Assembly: GCA_900548005.1 (NCBI GenBank)
Contig: URIZ01000002.1
Location: 127,585 to 191,584, forward strand
DNA length: 64,000 bases
Direction: 5' to 3'
DNA from: an uncultured Eubacteriales bacterium
GTDB taxonomy: Bacteria > Bacillota > Clostridia > Christensenellales > CAG-917
Shown here: one piece after another, positions 8,982 to 18,514 of the stretch
Layout: each line of letters starts with the position of its first letter
How positions within the stretch are numbered: the first letter of the stretch is position 1
Made by a program: the position numbers and the translations under genes
The notes under the pieces: model-generated
The model's database searches: none
The model's input: the letters and a program-made list of their open reading frames with translations, nothing else
Told to the model about the DNA's origin: nothing

Positions 8982-11243
8982 CTATTGCCAAAAATCACTT
9001 TGAATAGGATATATGGTTTTTTCAACTTGCGCACTTGCCGATTGATTGCATTTTATCGTGCATTGCACCTTGTATACGCAAGGAGCGGGAAAGAGTAGAG
9101 TGTCGACAAATCGCATTTCATCGCCGTTGCCGTCAATCGTCAAAACGAGCGTTTCAGTGCCGAATTGCGTGCGATACAACTTGTATTCGTATATAGGTTC
9201 GGTTTTTAAGACGATTTCCACCTTGCCGCCCGTGACGTTGACGTCAAAATCGAACGAGTCGATTTTGTCAAATTCGCTTGAAACACAAGGAAGATTATTT
9301 TTGTCAAAAACACTTGTTTTTCGATATTCTATTGGGGTATTTGGGCTTGCAAGCATAACTTGTTTGTTCTTTTGAGTGGCATAAGTGTCAATATCGCATT
9401 TGCCAACGTCGTCACTATATTTAAAGTTTTGAGAGAGTGTGTGCAGTTTTTCGATCTCTTTCCACACGGCAAGACACTGTTTTGTGGGCAAGCCACCGCC
9501 TTTTTCACTCATGCCTTTTGACGAGCCGTGCCAAACAACGACCGTATATTCTTGATTGTAGCTTGCGCACCACGCGTCGCTGTTGTTGCCGTCGGCTCTT
9601 TGAGCCGTTCCCGTCTTGGCGGCAACTTGAAAAGGGAGCGCAGATAAAGTCTTTGCCGTGCCATCGGCGGCAGTATTTTTGAGCGCATAAGTCATTATAT
9701 CGGCGGTTGACTTGCGCAAGACAGGATGGGACGTGTCATCGTTGACATAAATCTTTCTATCATTGGCGGATATAAACTTTATCAAGCCGTCATCGTATTT
9801 TTTGCCGCCGCAAGCAAACACGGAGTATGCTTTTGCAATATCGACAGGGGAGACTCCGTTTGCGGTTGCGCCGAGTGCAAGAGTCATATTTTTATCAGAG
9901 TATTCTATATTTATTCCAAAATTGGAAATGTATTGCGCACTTTTGTCCAATCCAACGTATGATAAGGTCTTCAAAGCCACACTGTTCATAGACTTTTTGA
10001 TGCCTTCTTCAACGGTTGTTTCGCCATAGTATTTGTTGTTGAAGTTGCGTGGCGAATACCCAGAAAAATCCACTTTTTCATCGACAACGGGTGTTGCGAG
10101 CGTCAAAAGATTTTCGTTGATTGCGGGCGCGTACACGGCAAGCGGTTTTAGCACAGAGCCTGCTTGCGCGCGTATTTCATAGGGCAAAGAAGAATATCCT
10201 GCGACAATCTCGTGCGATAAGTTGTCAATGACAACGATTGCAACGTCAACGTCATCGCTTTGTCTGAAAATCCCGTCACGAGCAACGTTTGCAACGGCGT
10301 TTTGCAATTCAACGTCAAGATTGGTGTAGATCTTGTATCCCGAATTGTTGAGTTGATATTGGGTGATATTGAGCTTTTTGCACGCTTCAAGACTTGCTTT
10401 CTTGACGTATGCGGACAAAAAATTTCTGTTTTTTCTCGTCACGTCCGTGCAAATAGGCTCGTTTTGCGCCTTTTTGCACACATCTGCTGTCAAATATCCT
10501 TCTTTTTGCATGACGGACAGCACAAGATCTCGTCTTTTTGTACATTCGGGTAGATTTTCAATCGGCGAATATTTCTTCGGATTTTTCACGATGCCTGCAA
10601 GCGTTGCGCATTCCGACAGTGACAAATCTGCAACTTCCTTTGAAAAATACAGTTTGCTCGCGTCTTTCACGCCGTATGCGCCGTGTCCGAAATATATCAC
10701 GGACAAATACATAGCAAGGATCTCGTCTTTTGAGTATCGTTTTTCCGCTTTCTTTGAGATTGCAATCTCGTTGAGCTTGCGTTTTAGCGTCTTTTGTTGG
10801 GTTAGATGCGTGTTTTTGACAAGTTGTTGCGTGATCGTGGACGCGCCTTCTTTGAGTGATTTGGATTTTGCATTGCTTAGCATTGCGCCAACCATTCTCA
10901 CAGGATCGTAGCCTTTGTGAGAATAAAACCGCTTGTCTTCAAGTGCAACGAACGCATTTTTTAAGTTGTCGGGGATTTCGGCAGGGGGCAAATAATTGTC
11001 GCCGGCAACGTCGATTTTCTCGCCGCGAGAGTCAAAGAATGTGGGCAGTGCGCTTTGCGTTGGCATAAGAGTTTCGTCAAGTTTTGCGCCGCTTGCCCAA
11101 ATCTCGAACGCAGTTATGCCGATTGCTACCGAAAAGACGGGAACAAGCACGAGAGAAATAAGACACGCAAGCACAATCTTCTTGCGTTTTGTCTTCTTTT
11201 GGGACGGAGCGGATACATTTTTTGTGTTTTGAGGCTTTTTCAT
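8982..11243 (-). CDS. Class A penicillin-binding protein (PBP1A-like)
   Basis: Bifunctional peptidoglycan polymerase and cross-linker at the outer face of the membrane (753 residues). A basic cytoplasmic tail and one transmembrane anchor (about residues 23-47) precede a GT51 transglycosylase domain with catalytic Glu102 in ALEDKRFYSHKG and GASTITQQLVKN at 133-144. The transpeptidase domain has SVLK (Ser363-Lys366), SMN (418-420) and KTG (543-545). A beta-rich tail (about 640-753) follows. It is divergent from miaB, with 120 nt between the start codons, and appears to be a single-gene unit. Confidence 0.95.
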   Translation of the reverse strand: MKKPQNTKNVSAPSQKKTKRKKIVLACLISLVLVPVFSVAIGITAFEIWASGAKLDETLMPTQSALPTFFDSRGEKIDVAGDNYLPPAEIPDNLKNAFVALEDKRFYSHKGYDPVRMVGAMLSNAKSKSLKEGASTITQQLVKNTHLTQQKTLKRKLNEIAISKKAEKRYSKDEILAMYLSVIYFGHGAYGVKDASKLYFSKEVADLSLSECATLAGIVKNPKKYSPIENLPECTKRRDLVLSVMQKEGYLTADVCKKAQNEPICTDVTRKNRNFLSAYVKKASLEACKKLNITQYQLNNSGYKIYTNLDVELQNAVANVARDGIFRQSDDVDVAIVVIDNLSHEIVAGYSSLPYEIRAQAGSVLKPLAVYAPAINENLLTLATPVVDEKVDFSGYSPRNFNNKYYGETTVEEGIKKSMNSVALKTLSYVGLDKSAQYISNFGINIEYSDKNMTLALGATANGVSPVDIAKAYSVFACGGKKYDDGLIKFISANDRKIYVNDDTSHPVLRKSTADIMTYALKNTAADGTAKTLSALPFQVAAKTGTAQRADGNNSDAWCASYNQEYTVVVWHGSSKGMSEKGGGLPTKQCLAVWKEIEKLHTLSQNFKYSDDVGKCDIDTYATQKNKQVMLASPNTPIEYRKTSVFDKNNLPCVSSEFDKIDSFDFDVNVTGGKVEIVLKTEPIYEYKLYRTQFGTETLVLTIDGNGDEMRFVDTLLFPAPCVYKVQCTIKCNQSASAQVEKTIYPIQSDFWQ

Positions 11244-11254
11244 CCAAATTATTA

Positions 11255-11283
11255 TTGTTTTATCCGCAATTTTTATGTATAAT
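11255..11283 (+). promoter_or_regulatory. Sigma-A promoter for miaB-mutS
   Basis: TTGTTT (11255-11260) and TATAAT (11278-11283) are separated by 17 nt. The predicted leader contains an 18-nt alternating purine-pyrimidine tract (11313-11330, core GCGCGCATAC) before the ribosome binding site. Confidence 0.7.
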
Positions 11284-11363
11284 AGTTATTCAAGGATATA
11301 ACTGCGCACGCTCGCATGCGCGCATACACGATAAATCGAATTTTATTTGCAAAAGGAAAAAAT

Positions 11364-12713
11364 ATGTTCTATAAAATCAACACTTACGGCTGTCAAATGA
11401 ACGTTCACGAAAGCGAAAAAATCGCCGGTATACTCGAAAAAATGGGCTATACCGACTGTCCCGAAGGGGAAAACGCGGACGTAATCGTGTTCAACACTTG
11501 CTGCATCCGCGACACTGCAGAACGCCGCGCGCTCGGCAACATCGGCGTGACAAAAGCGGAGAAAAAACGCAATCCCGATCTTATACTCGCAGTTGTCGGT
11601 TGCATGCCGCAGCAAGACGGAGTTGCAGACAGCATAAAGGAAAAATATCCGTACGTTGACATCGTTCTGGGCACGAGAAACATCGCCGAGCTTGAGGCCG
11701 AGATCGCCAAAGTGAAGCAATCCCGCGCAAAAATCAAAAAGCGCGGCGACAAAAAATACCGCTGTTTTGACGTTGTTCAACCCGAAAACTATCTCGAAAT
11801 CGATGAAAATACGCCGCAAATCCGCACGAGTTTTCCAAACGCATGGATAAACATCATCTACGGTTGCAACAATTTTTGCACCTATTGCATAGTGCCCTAC
11901 GTGCGTGGTAGAGAAGTGTCAAGGGATATGCAAAGCGTGCTTGACGAAGTGAAAGATTGCGTTGAAAAAGGCTACAAAGAGATCACTTTGCTTGGTCAGA
12001 ACGTCAATTCTTACGGCAATGACGTTGACGATGACAACGTCAATTTTGCGTCCTTGCTGCGTGCAATCGACAAGATAGAAGGCAAGTTCCGCGTGAGATT
12101 TATGACATCGCATCCAAAGGATTTGAGCGATGACATCATCGACGCCATGGCAAAGTCGGACAAGATTTGCTGCAATCTGCACTTGCCGGTGCAAGCAGGC
12201 TCGGACAAGGTGCTGCAAAACATGAATCGCCGCTACGACAGGGCAAAATATCTCTCTGTCATCGACAAACTGCGCGCCGCTATGCCCGACATCGGCATCA
12301 CGACGGACATTATGGTAGGATTCCCGACGGAAACAGAAGAAGACTTCCAAGACACGCTCGATTTGGTGGAAAAAGTGCGCTATTCCAACGCATTTACCTT
12401 CATATATTCGCCAAGAAAAGGTACGCCGGCGGCAAAAATGACGCAAATTCCGTACTCTGTCAAGCAAGACAGAATCGCGCGCCTTATCAAGCTGCAAAAC
12501 AAAATCACCAAGGAAATTTCCGATACCTACATCGGCAACGTGTACGAAGTGCTGTGCGAAGACGTTGCGCCAAAACACGACGGTATGGTGTGCGGAAGGA
12601 CTCAAAGCGGCAGACTTGTCACCTTTGACGGCACGAAAGAAGACATCGGCAAATTCTTCAACGTGCGCATTGACGTGTCAAGATCGGCATCGCTTTTCGG
12701 GCATAAGGAGTGA
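11364..12713 (+). CDS. miaB: tRNA-2-methylthio-N6-dimethylallyladenosine synthase MiaB
   Basis: Radical-SAM methylthiotransferase acting on i6A37 of tRNA, downstream of MiaA in the same pathway. The N-terminal domain has the three auxiliary-cluster cysteines (TYGCQMN, NTCCIRD, VVGCMPQ). The radical-SAM CxxxCxxC is in GCNNFCTYCIVPYVRG, and a C-terminal TRAM domain follows. About 449 residues, normal. The start at 11364 follows AAAGGAAAAA and matches the conserved N-terminus; an upstream in-frame ATG at 11316 is less likely. The stop lies two bases before the mutS ATG, so the two are tightly coupled. Confidence 0.96.
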   Translation: MFYKINTYGCQMNVHESEKIAGILEKMGYTDCPEGENADVIVFNTCCIRDTAERRALGNIGVTKAEKKRNPDLILAVVGCMPQQDGVADSIKEKYPYVDIVLGTRNIAELEAEIAKVKQSRAKIKKRGDKKYRCFDVVQPENYLEIDENTPQIRTSFPNAWINIIYGCNNFCTYCIVPYVRGREVSRDMQSVLDEVKDCVEKGYKEITLLGQNVNSYGNDVDDDNVNFASLLRAIDKIEGKFRVRFMTSHPKDLSDDIIDAMAKSDKICCNLHLPVQAGSDKVLQNMNRRYDRAKYLSVIDKLRAAMPDIGITTDIMVGFPTETEEDFQDTLDLVEKVRYSNAFTFIYSPRKGTPAAKMTQIPYSVKQDRIARLIKLQNKITKEISDTYIGNVYEVLCEDVAPKHDGMVCGRTQSGRLVTFDGTKEDIGKFFNVRIDVSRSASLFGHKE

Positions 12714-12715
12714 AA

Positions 12716-15340
12716 ATGATTATCGACAGAGAAAAACTTTCTCCCATGATGAGAAGGTATTTTGAAATCAAAGAAAACTACAAGGATTGTCTCTTGTTTT
12801 TCCGTCTTGGCGACTTCTACGAGATGTTTTTCGACGATGCCGTCACTGCTTCACGAGTGCTCGATTTGACGCTCACGGGCAGAGATTGCGGGCTTGAAGA
12901 GCGCGCGCCTATGTGCGGCGTTCCGTATCACGCTGTCGACAATTATATACGAAAACTCATAGAAAACGGTTTTAGAGTCGCAATTTGCGAGCAGCTGAGC
13001 GATCCAGCGACAAGCAAAGGGCTTGTGGATAGGGACGTGGTCAGAGTTGTGTCAAGCGGCACGATTATGGAAGAAGACATCCTTGACGAGAAGTCTTCCA
13101 ACTATCTTTGCTCGGTTTTTTCAAACTCGCAAGGGTTCGGTATAGCGTGGGCGGACATCTCAACGGGCGAATTCAACGTGTACGAATACACGGGAGAAAA
13201 CTCTCTTGACAGGCTATCCAACTTGCTCGGAAGCATATCTCCGAGCGAGATCATTTGTAACGAAGACTTTGTGTCGAAATATCAAAAAGTGCAATATTTC
13301 ATTTTGTCCGACAAGCGCGCAAGATGCTATCACGATTTTGCGTATTCGCTCTCGGCGGCGACAAAGCGCATTTGCTCGTCATTCAAAATATCGTCGCTGA
13401 CGGTGTTCGAGCTTGACGACAAAAACAATGCCGTATGCGCGGCGGGCGGGCTTTTGGAATACCTTGCTCAAACTCAAAAGCGTTCGCTTGGACAGCTTGG
13501 CAAAATCACGTTCTTGCGTGATAAGTCGTTTATGATGCTCGACACCGCCACAAGACGAAATCTTGAACTTACCGAGCGTGCAAGAGACGGTAAAAGGGTA
13601 GGCTCTTTGCTCAGCGTGCTTGACAAGACGTGCACGGCTATGGGCGCAAGGACCATGAAAAGATGGATAGAACAGCCCCTTCAAGACGCGGATATGATCA
13701 ACAAACGCCTCGATGCCGTGGAAACGCTTTGCACGTCAAAAGCGGGCAGAGAACGCTTGTCTGACGCGCTTTCGCGCGCACGCGACCTTGAAAGACTCAA
13801 TGGTAGGCTTGCTTACGGAAACGCAACGCCCAAAGATTTGTTGTCTATAAGCGACACTTTGCAAGTCATTCCCGAGATAAAAGCGGCTCTTGACGGCGCT
13901 CAATCGGTATTGCTCAAAAAGATCAATACGTCATTGCATCCGCTTGAAAAAATTCAGATGGTGCTTGACAGTGCGCTTGACAGAGATGGTGTAAACAGCT
14001 ACAAAAACGGCGGATACGTCAAAAAAGGATACGACGATCAACTCGACCAAATGCGTGATATCAATCTCAGCGCAAAAGTTTGGCTGGCGGAGCTCGAAGC
14101 CAAAGAAAGAGACGAAACGGGCATACGTACGCTCAAAGTCGGATTCAACAAAGTGTTCGGCTACTACATCGAAGTGTCAAAATCCTTCACGGACAAAGTG
14201 CCGTATCGCTATGAGAGAAAGCAAACGCTTGTCAACGGCGAAAGATACATAACTCAAGAATTGAAACAAATCGAAGAGAAGATCTTGACCGCCGAGGCGA
14301 CCGCGTCAGCGCTCGAAGAGAAGATTTTCACCGAGCTGAAAACGCTTTGCTATGACAACCTTGCAAAATTGCAATCCAACGCAAACGCATTGAGTGCGTT
14401 AGATTGCCTGTTGTCCTTTGCAAACGTGTCCGTTGCCAACAATTATGTCAAGCCGACAATCAACAAGAAAGTGAAGTGCATCGACATCGAAGGCGGACGT
14501 CATCCGGTTGTGGAAACGCTGCTCGACAAAGGGGCGTATGTGCCAAACGACACTTTGCTCAACGATTCGGATGACAGAACGATGATCATCACAGGTCCGA
14601 ACATGGCGGGCAAAAGCACGTATATGCGACAGGTTGCAATCATCACTCTCATGGCGCATATCGGATGTTTTGTCCCGGCAAAGTCCGCGCAAATCGCATT
14701 GACGGATAGGATTTTCACCCGTATCGGCGCAAGCGACGATTTGAGTGGCGGTCAAAGTACGTTCATGGTGGAGATGATAGAAGTCGCAACAATTTTAAAC
14801 TATGCCACATCGTCAAGCCTACTCATTCTTGACGAAATCGGGCGCGGCACGTCAACGTTTGACGGGCTTTCGATTGCGTGGGCGGTGCTTGAATATATCA
14901 CCAAAAACATCAAGGCAAAGACGCTTTTTGCCACGCATTTCCATGAATTGACCGAGCTTGAAGACCTTGACGGAGTCAAAAACTACCGAGTGCTTGTCAG
15001 TCAAGTGGGCGATTCCATAGTCTTCTTGCACAAGATCGTGCGCGGCGGCGCATCGCAAAGTTTCGGCATCGAAGTAGCGTCTTTGGCAGGAGTGAACAAG
15101 CAAGTGATTGACCATGCAAAGAGCATTATGCGCTCGCTCGAAGAAGATTCCAAAAACAGAGATACCAACGAAATGTTGCTTTCATCCGCAAAGAAAAACG
15201 TCACGGCGCAAGTGAGTTTGTTTGACGCGGGAGAGAGCAAAATTGAACAGCAAATCAGAGATACAGACGTTGACAATCTCACGCCGCTGCAAGCATTGAC
15301 GATACTCTCGGACTTGAAAAAGCAGCTTGAAAACGACTAA
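12716..15340 (+). CDS. mutS: DNA mismatch repair protein MutS
   Basis: Mismatch-recognition ATPase (874 residues, normal). The mismatch-binding motif FYEMF lies near residue 36. The connector, lever and clamp follow. The ATPase has Walker A GPNMAGKSTYMRQV (about 623-636), Walker B LLILDEIGRGTSTFDG (about 702-717) and a C-terminal helical region. AAGGAG at 12705-12710 places the start at ATG 12716; GTG at 12710 overlaps that site and is less likely. It is in the order miaB-mutS-mutL-miaA. mutL follows after a 77-nt gap containing a palindromic promoter element. Confidence 0.96.
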   Translation: MIIDREKLSPMMRRYFEIKENYKDCLLFFRLGDFYEMFFDDAVTASRVLDLTLTGRDCGLEERAPMCGVPYHAVDNYIRKLIENGFRVAICEQLSDPATSKGLVDRDVVRVVSSGTIMEEDILDEKSSNYLCSVFSNSQGFGIAWADISTGEFNVYEYTGENSLDRLSNLLGSISPSEIICNEDFVSKYQKVQYFILSDKRARCYHDFAYSLSAATKRICSSFKISSLTVFELDDKNNAVCAAGGLLEYLAQTQKRSLGQLGKITFLRDKSFMMLDTATRRNLELTERARDGKRVGSLLSVLDKTCTAMGARTMKRWIEQPLQDADMINKRLDAVETLCTSKAGRERLSDALSRARDLERLNGRLAYGNATPKDLLSISDTLQVIPEIKAALDGAQSVLLKKINTSLHPLEKIQMVLDSALDRDGVNSYKNGGYVKKGYDDQLDQMRDINLSAKVWLAELEAKERDETGIRTLKVGFNKVFGYYIEVSKSFTDKVPYRYERKQTLVNGERYITQELKQIEEKILTAEATASALEEKIFTELKTLCYDNLAKLQSNANALSALDCLLSFANVSVANNYVKPTINKKVKCIDIEGGRHPVVETLLDKGAYVPNDTLLNDSDDRTMIITGPNMAGKSTYMRQVAIITLMAHIGCFVPAKSAQIALTDRIFTRIGASDDLSGGQSTFMVEMIEVATILNYATSSSLLILDEIGRGTSTFDGLSIAWAVLEYITKNIKAKTLFATHFHELTELEDLDGVKNYRVLVSQVGDSIVFLHKIVRGGASQSFGIEVASLAGVNKQVIDHAKSIMRSLEEDSKNRDTNEMLLSSAKKNVTAQVSLFDAGESKIEQQIRDTDVDNLTPLQALTILSDLKKQLEND

Positions 15341-15361
15341 ATACGCATAAAAAACCGTTAT

Positions 15362-15379
15362 ATATCATTTGATATAAAA
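15362..15379 (+). promoter_or_regulatory. Palindromic extended -10 element upstream of mutL
   Basis: ATATCA-TT-TGATAT followed by AAAA, identical over 18 bases to 3650-3667. It lies 38 nt before the mutL ATG. It suggests that mutL has its own promoter in addition to read-through from mutS. Confidence 0.55.
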
Positions 15380-15417
15380 CGAAAACATAAGAAAATCGCT
15401 CAATTTTGGAGAAAACT

Positions 15418-17376
15418 ATGAGCAAGATAAATATATTGCAACCAAACGTTTTCAATATGATTTCGGCAGGCGAAGTGGTTGAAAGACCGTCTTCCGTCGT
15501 GAAAGAACTTGTTGAAAACTCAATCGATGCAGGCGCAACGTCCGTCGATATTTTTGTCGAGCAAGGCGGACTTTTGAAAATTCAAGTCAGCGACAACGGC
15601 ATCGGCATCGAAAAAGACGATATGCGCAGCGCATTCTTGCCGCACGCAACGAGCAAACTGAAAAATATCACCGATTGGGACTCGCTTGCCACTCTCGGTT
15701 TCAGAGGCGAGGCTCTTGCGAGCATATCTTCGGTGAGTGAAGTCACGCTTGTTTCGTCATACAAGGGCAATTCGTCAAAAATCTGCCTTTCGGGCGGCAA
15801 AGTTACGCTCGAAAGCGAAGATTCGAGAGCGCAAGGTACGATAATCACCGTTGAAAATCTCTTTTTCAACACGCCTGCACGCTTAAAGTTTATGAAAAAA
15901 GCGTCAAGCGAGTTGCATTATGTCGAAGACGTGGTGCGCATGCTCATTCTTGCCAATCCGTCAATTCGCATATCGCTTTCAAACGAAGACGGTGAGATCT
16001 TGCGCAATGACGGCGGAGATCTTATTGACGCGATATATTCCGTTTACGGCGCAAAAATTGCCGACAATTTGCTTGAAATCAAGCAAAATCAGCAAGGATC
16101 AATCAAAATCACAGGGTATATATCCAAAGTCGATTTCACAAAACCGAATAGAACGTATCAAACGATTATCGTCAACGGACGCGCCGTTCAAGACGTTACG
16201 GTGCAGACGGCAGTCGAAAAAGCGTATGCGGAGTTTTTGATGAAACGCACATATCCGGTGTTTGTGCTTGACGTAGTGATGCCGTTTGATGACGTGGACG
16301 TCAATGTTCATCCGTCCAAAACCGAGATCAGATTCGTTGACAAACAAGCGGTGTTTTCTGCAGTATACCACGCGGCTCTTGACACGATCAACGACAGCAT
16401 TTCCGGCGTTGCGTACGGCTTTGACATCGCAAAAAACGACGATTCGGACAGGATTTTGACTCAAAACTCGTCAAATCAGGCTGATTTTTTGCAAAATTCA
16501 AACAAAAAAGCCGAAAATATCGTGCAAACGCACATCGACACCTCAAAACTGTTTTCGGGCAAAACCACGCCAAAAAACTATACGTCGTTCAATGATTTCG
16601 GCGGTTTTTCGGGCGTGTCGAACAAAAGCGTCTTGAAAGATTCGCCGTTGTCGGCACTTAACGATATAGATTTTGCGAACAGTTGTGCTAAGGATATTTG
16701 CAGCAATAAAGAACGTGATTCTGCAAACGAGAATTCAGGACCGTATTGGAATTTCAACGAAAACTCGGCATTGACAACCGATACGGACGATTCAATCGGT
16801 GTTTTTGACGGAAAAATCGTCGGTCAAATCTTTGATACGTACATCGTTTGCGAACGTGGCGATTTCGTATATCTAATCGATCAGCACGCAGCTCATGAGC
16901 GTATTTTGTACGATTCGATACTCAAAAAATTCAACGTTGAGTTCAAACAGCCGCTTTTGATACCGTACAAACTCACGATGACGGGCGAAGAAGAAGAGTA
17001 TTTTGACAAAATCTTTCCGAATCTTGAAAAACTCGGTTTCGACATCGAGCATGACGGCAAAACATATCTTATAAAAGCCGTTCCCGAACCTGTGTCAAAA
17101 ATCAATTTTGCAAAATTCTTTGCCGATTTGTTTGCCAACATGCAAAGCGAGAGCGAGCTTACACTTGAAAACCTTCTCAAAGACAAGCTTTGCCAACAAG
17201 CGTGTAAAGCGGCGATAAAAGGCGGAGATTCGCTTTCAAGAGCGCAAATCGAGCGTGTTTTGAAAAATTATGTGGACGAAAACGGCAATTTGCCGACAAA
17301 ATGTCCGCACGGAAGACCTGCAGTCATCGCCTTTACCAAAACCGACGTCGAAAAGATGTTCAAGCGCATAGTTTGA
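15418..17376 (+). CDS. mutL: DNA mismatch repair endonuclease MutL
   Basis: GHKL ATPase plus C-terminal nicking endonuclease (652 residues). The N-terminal motifs VVKELVENSIDAGA, SDNGIG and GFRGEALASI are intact. The linker (about 330-460) is Asn/Ser-rich and poorly conserved. The C-terminal nuclease shows DQHAAHERILYD (the final acidic position is Asp where B. subtilis has Glu), an ACKAAIKGGDSLS segment and CPHGRP. GGAGA at 15408-15412 supports ATG 15418 over the in-frame TTG at 15406. It acts with MutS encoded just upstream. Confidence 0.95.
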   Translation: MSKINILQPNVFNMISAGEVVERPSSVVKELVENSIDAGATSVDIFVEQGGLLKIQVSDNGIGIEKDDMRSAFLPHATSKLKNITDWDSLATLGFRGEALASISSVSEVTLVSSYKGNSSKICLSGGKVTLESEDSRAQGTIITVENLFFNTPARLKFMKKASSELHYVEDVVRMLILANPSIRISLSNEDGEILRNDGGDLIDAIYSVYGAKIADNLLEIKQNQQGSIKITGYISKVDFTKPNRTYQTIIVNGRAVQDVTVQTAVEKAYAEFLMKRTYPVFVLDVVMPFDDVDVNVHPSKTEIRFVDKQAVFSAVYHAALDTINDSISGVAYGFDIAKNDDSDRILTQNSSNQADFLQNSNKKAENIVQTHIDTSKLFSGKTTPKNYTSFNDFGGFSGVSNKSVLKDSPLSALNDIDFANSCAKDICSNKERDSANENSGPYWNFNENSALTTDTDDSIGVFDGKIVGQIFDTYIVCERGDFVYLIDQHAAHERILYDSILKKFNVEFKQPLLIPYKLTMTGEEEEYFDKIFPNLEKLGFDIEHDGKTYLIKAVPEPVSKINFAKFFADLFANMQSESELTLENLLKDKLCQQACKAAIKGGDSLSRAQIERVLKNYVDENGNLPTKCPHGRPAVIAFTKTDVEKMFKRIV

Positions 17377-17526
17377 TTTTTGAACGCTATATATATGGTT
17401 ATATAGGACATATCAAACTTTTTTGCAAGCACAGAATAAGTCGAACGCAAATTATGTCGCAAGTTTTCCGTGTGCGATAACAAACCGAATTTGCGACCTA
17501 TCGAAACATCACAACTTATATATTGT

Positions 17527-17552
17527 CGCGCGCACGCGCGCATACGCGTATG
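17527..17552 (+). promoter_or_regulatory. 26-nt alternating purine-pyrimidine tract spanning the miaA start
   Basis: Every base from 17527 to 17552 alternates pyrimidine and purine. It ends in the perfect 12-bp palindrome CATACGCGTATG (17541-17552), which contains the miaA start codon. Such DNA can adopt Z-form, and the palindrome could sequester the AUG in RNA. No ordinary Shine-Dalgarno is visible. Confidence 0.5.
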
Positions 17553-18512
17553 AAAACAATTTATCCGCCAATCTTCATAGCAGGTCCGACAGCATCGGGC
17601 AAATCCGCGCTCGCGATAAAACTCGCCGAGCGTTTTGACAGCGTGGTGATTTCGGCGGACAGCATGCAAATTTATCGCACGCTCGACGTCGGCACGGCAA
17701 AAGAAGATTTGTCCGTGCGAGAAAGGATTCCGCACAAACTCATTGACGTTGTGGATGCCGATCAAGAGTTTTCCGTTGCCGAATTTGCGCAAATGGCAAA
17801 AGCGGAGATTGCAAAAGCGCAAGAAGACGGCAAATTGCCCATTGTCGTGGGCGGAACGGGGCTGTATTTTGAGTCCTTACTTTATCCGATGAGCTTTGCA
17901 AACGTCATCAAAAATCCCGAACTGCGTGAAAAATTGCAGTCGGACTTTGAAACGCTCGGCGCAAAAGCCATGCATGACAGACTTTATGAATTAGATCCCG
18001 AAACTGCGCAAAGATTGCACGAAAACGATGAAAAACGAGTCGTTCGCGCGCTTGAAATCATTCTGACAACAGGCAAAACGCTTGCGCAATCATCTGACAA
18101 AAAGGAAACGCCCAACGTGATCATGGTTGGGCTCGACACCGACAGACAAAAGCTCTACGACCGTATCAACGCGCGCGTGGATGTGATGTTCAATATGGGA
18201 CTTGTGGATGAAGTCTATTCTGTTGGCGATTTTTCATATCAATCCATGCAAGCAATCGGCTACAAAGAATTTGCGCCGTACAAACCCGAGTTTATAGACG
18301 GTCATTACGTGCTTTCCGAGCAACAAATCGCCGAAATCAAGGACAAAATCAAGCAACATACACGCAATTATGCAAAACGTCAGCTAACTTGGTTCAGAAA
18401 ATACGACTTCGTCAAATGGTTTGACGTCAATGACCAAGACGGCGCAATCGAATACATACAAAATCAAATAAACAACACAATTTGTCGCGAAAATGCGACC
18501 AAACAGGCATAA
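17550..18512 (+). CDS. miaA: tRNA dimethylallyltransferase MiaA
   Basis: Transfers dimethylallyl to A37 of tRNAs reading UNN codons, producing the MiaB substrate. The P-loop GPTASGKSALA is near residue 12, SADSMQIYRTLDVGTAK near residue 35 and VVGGTGLYFESLL near residue 100. Length 320, normal. The ATG at 17550 lies inside the palindrome CATACGCGTATG; an upstream TTG at 17523 is possible but gives a poor N-terminus. Only 2 nt separate it from the next gene. Hfq, which follows miaA in many Firmicutes, is absent here. Confidence 0.95.
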   Translation: MKTIYPPIFIAGPTASGKSALAIKLAERFDSVVISADSMQIYRTLDVGTAKEDLSVRERIPHKLIDVVDADQEFSVAEFAQMAKAEIAKAQEDGKLPIVVGGTGLYFESLLYPMSFANVIKNPELREKLQSDFETLGAKAMHDRLYELDPETAQRLHENDEKRVVRALEIILTTGKTLAQSSDKKETPNVIMVGLDTDRQKLYDRINARVDVMFNMGLVDEVYSVGDFSYQSMQAIGYKEFAPYKPEFIDGHYVLSEQQIAEIKDKIKQHTRNYAKRQLTWFRKYDFVKWFDVNDQDGAIEYIQNQINNTICRENATKQA

Positions 18513-18514
18513 AA

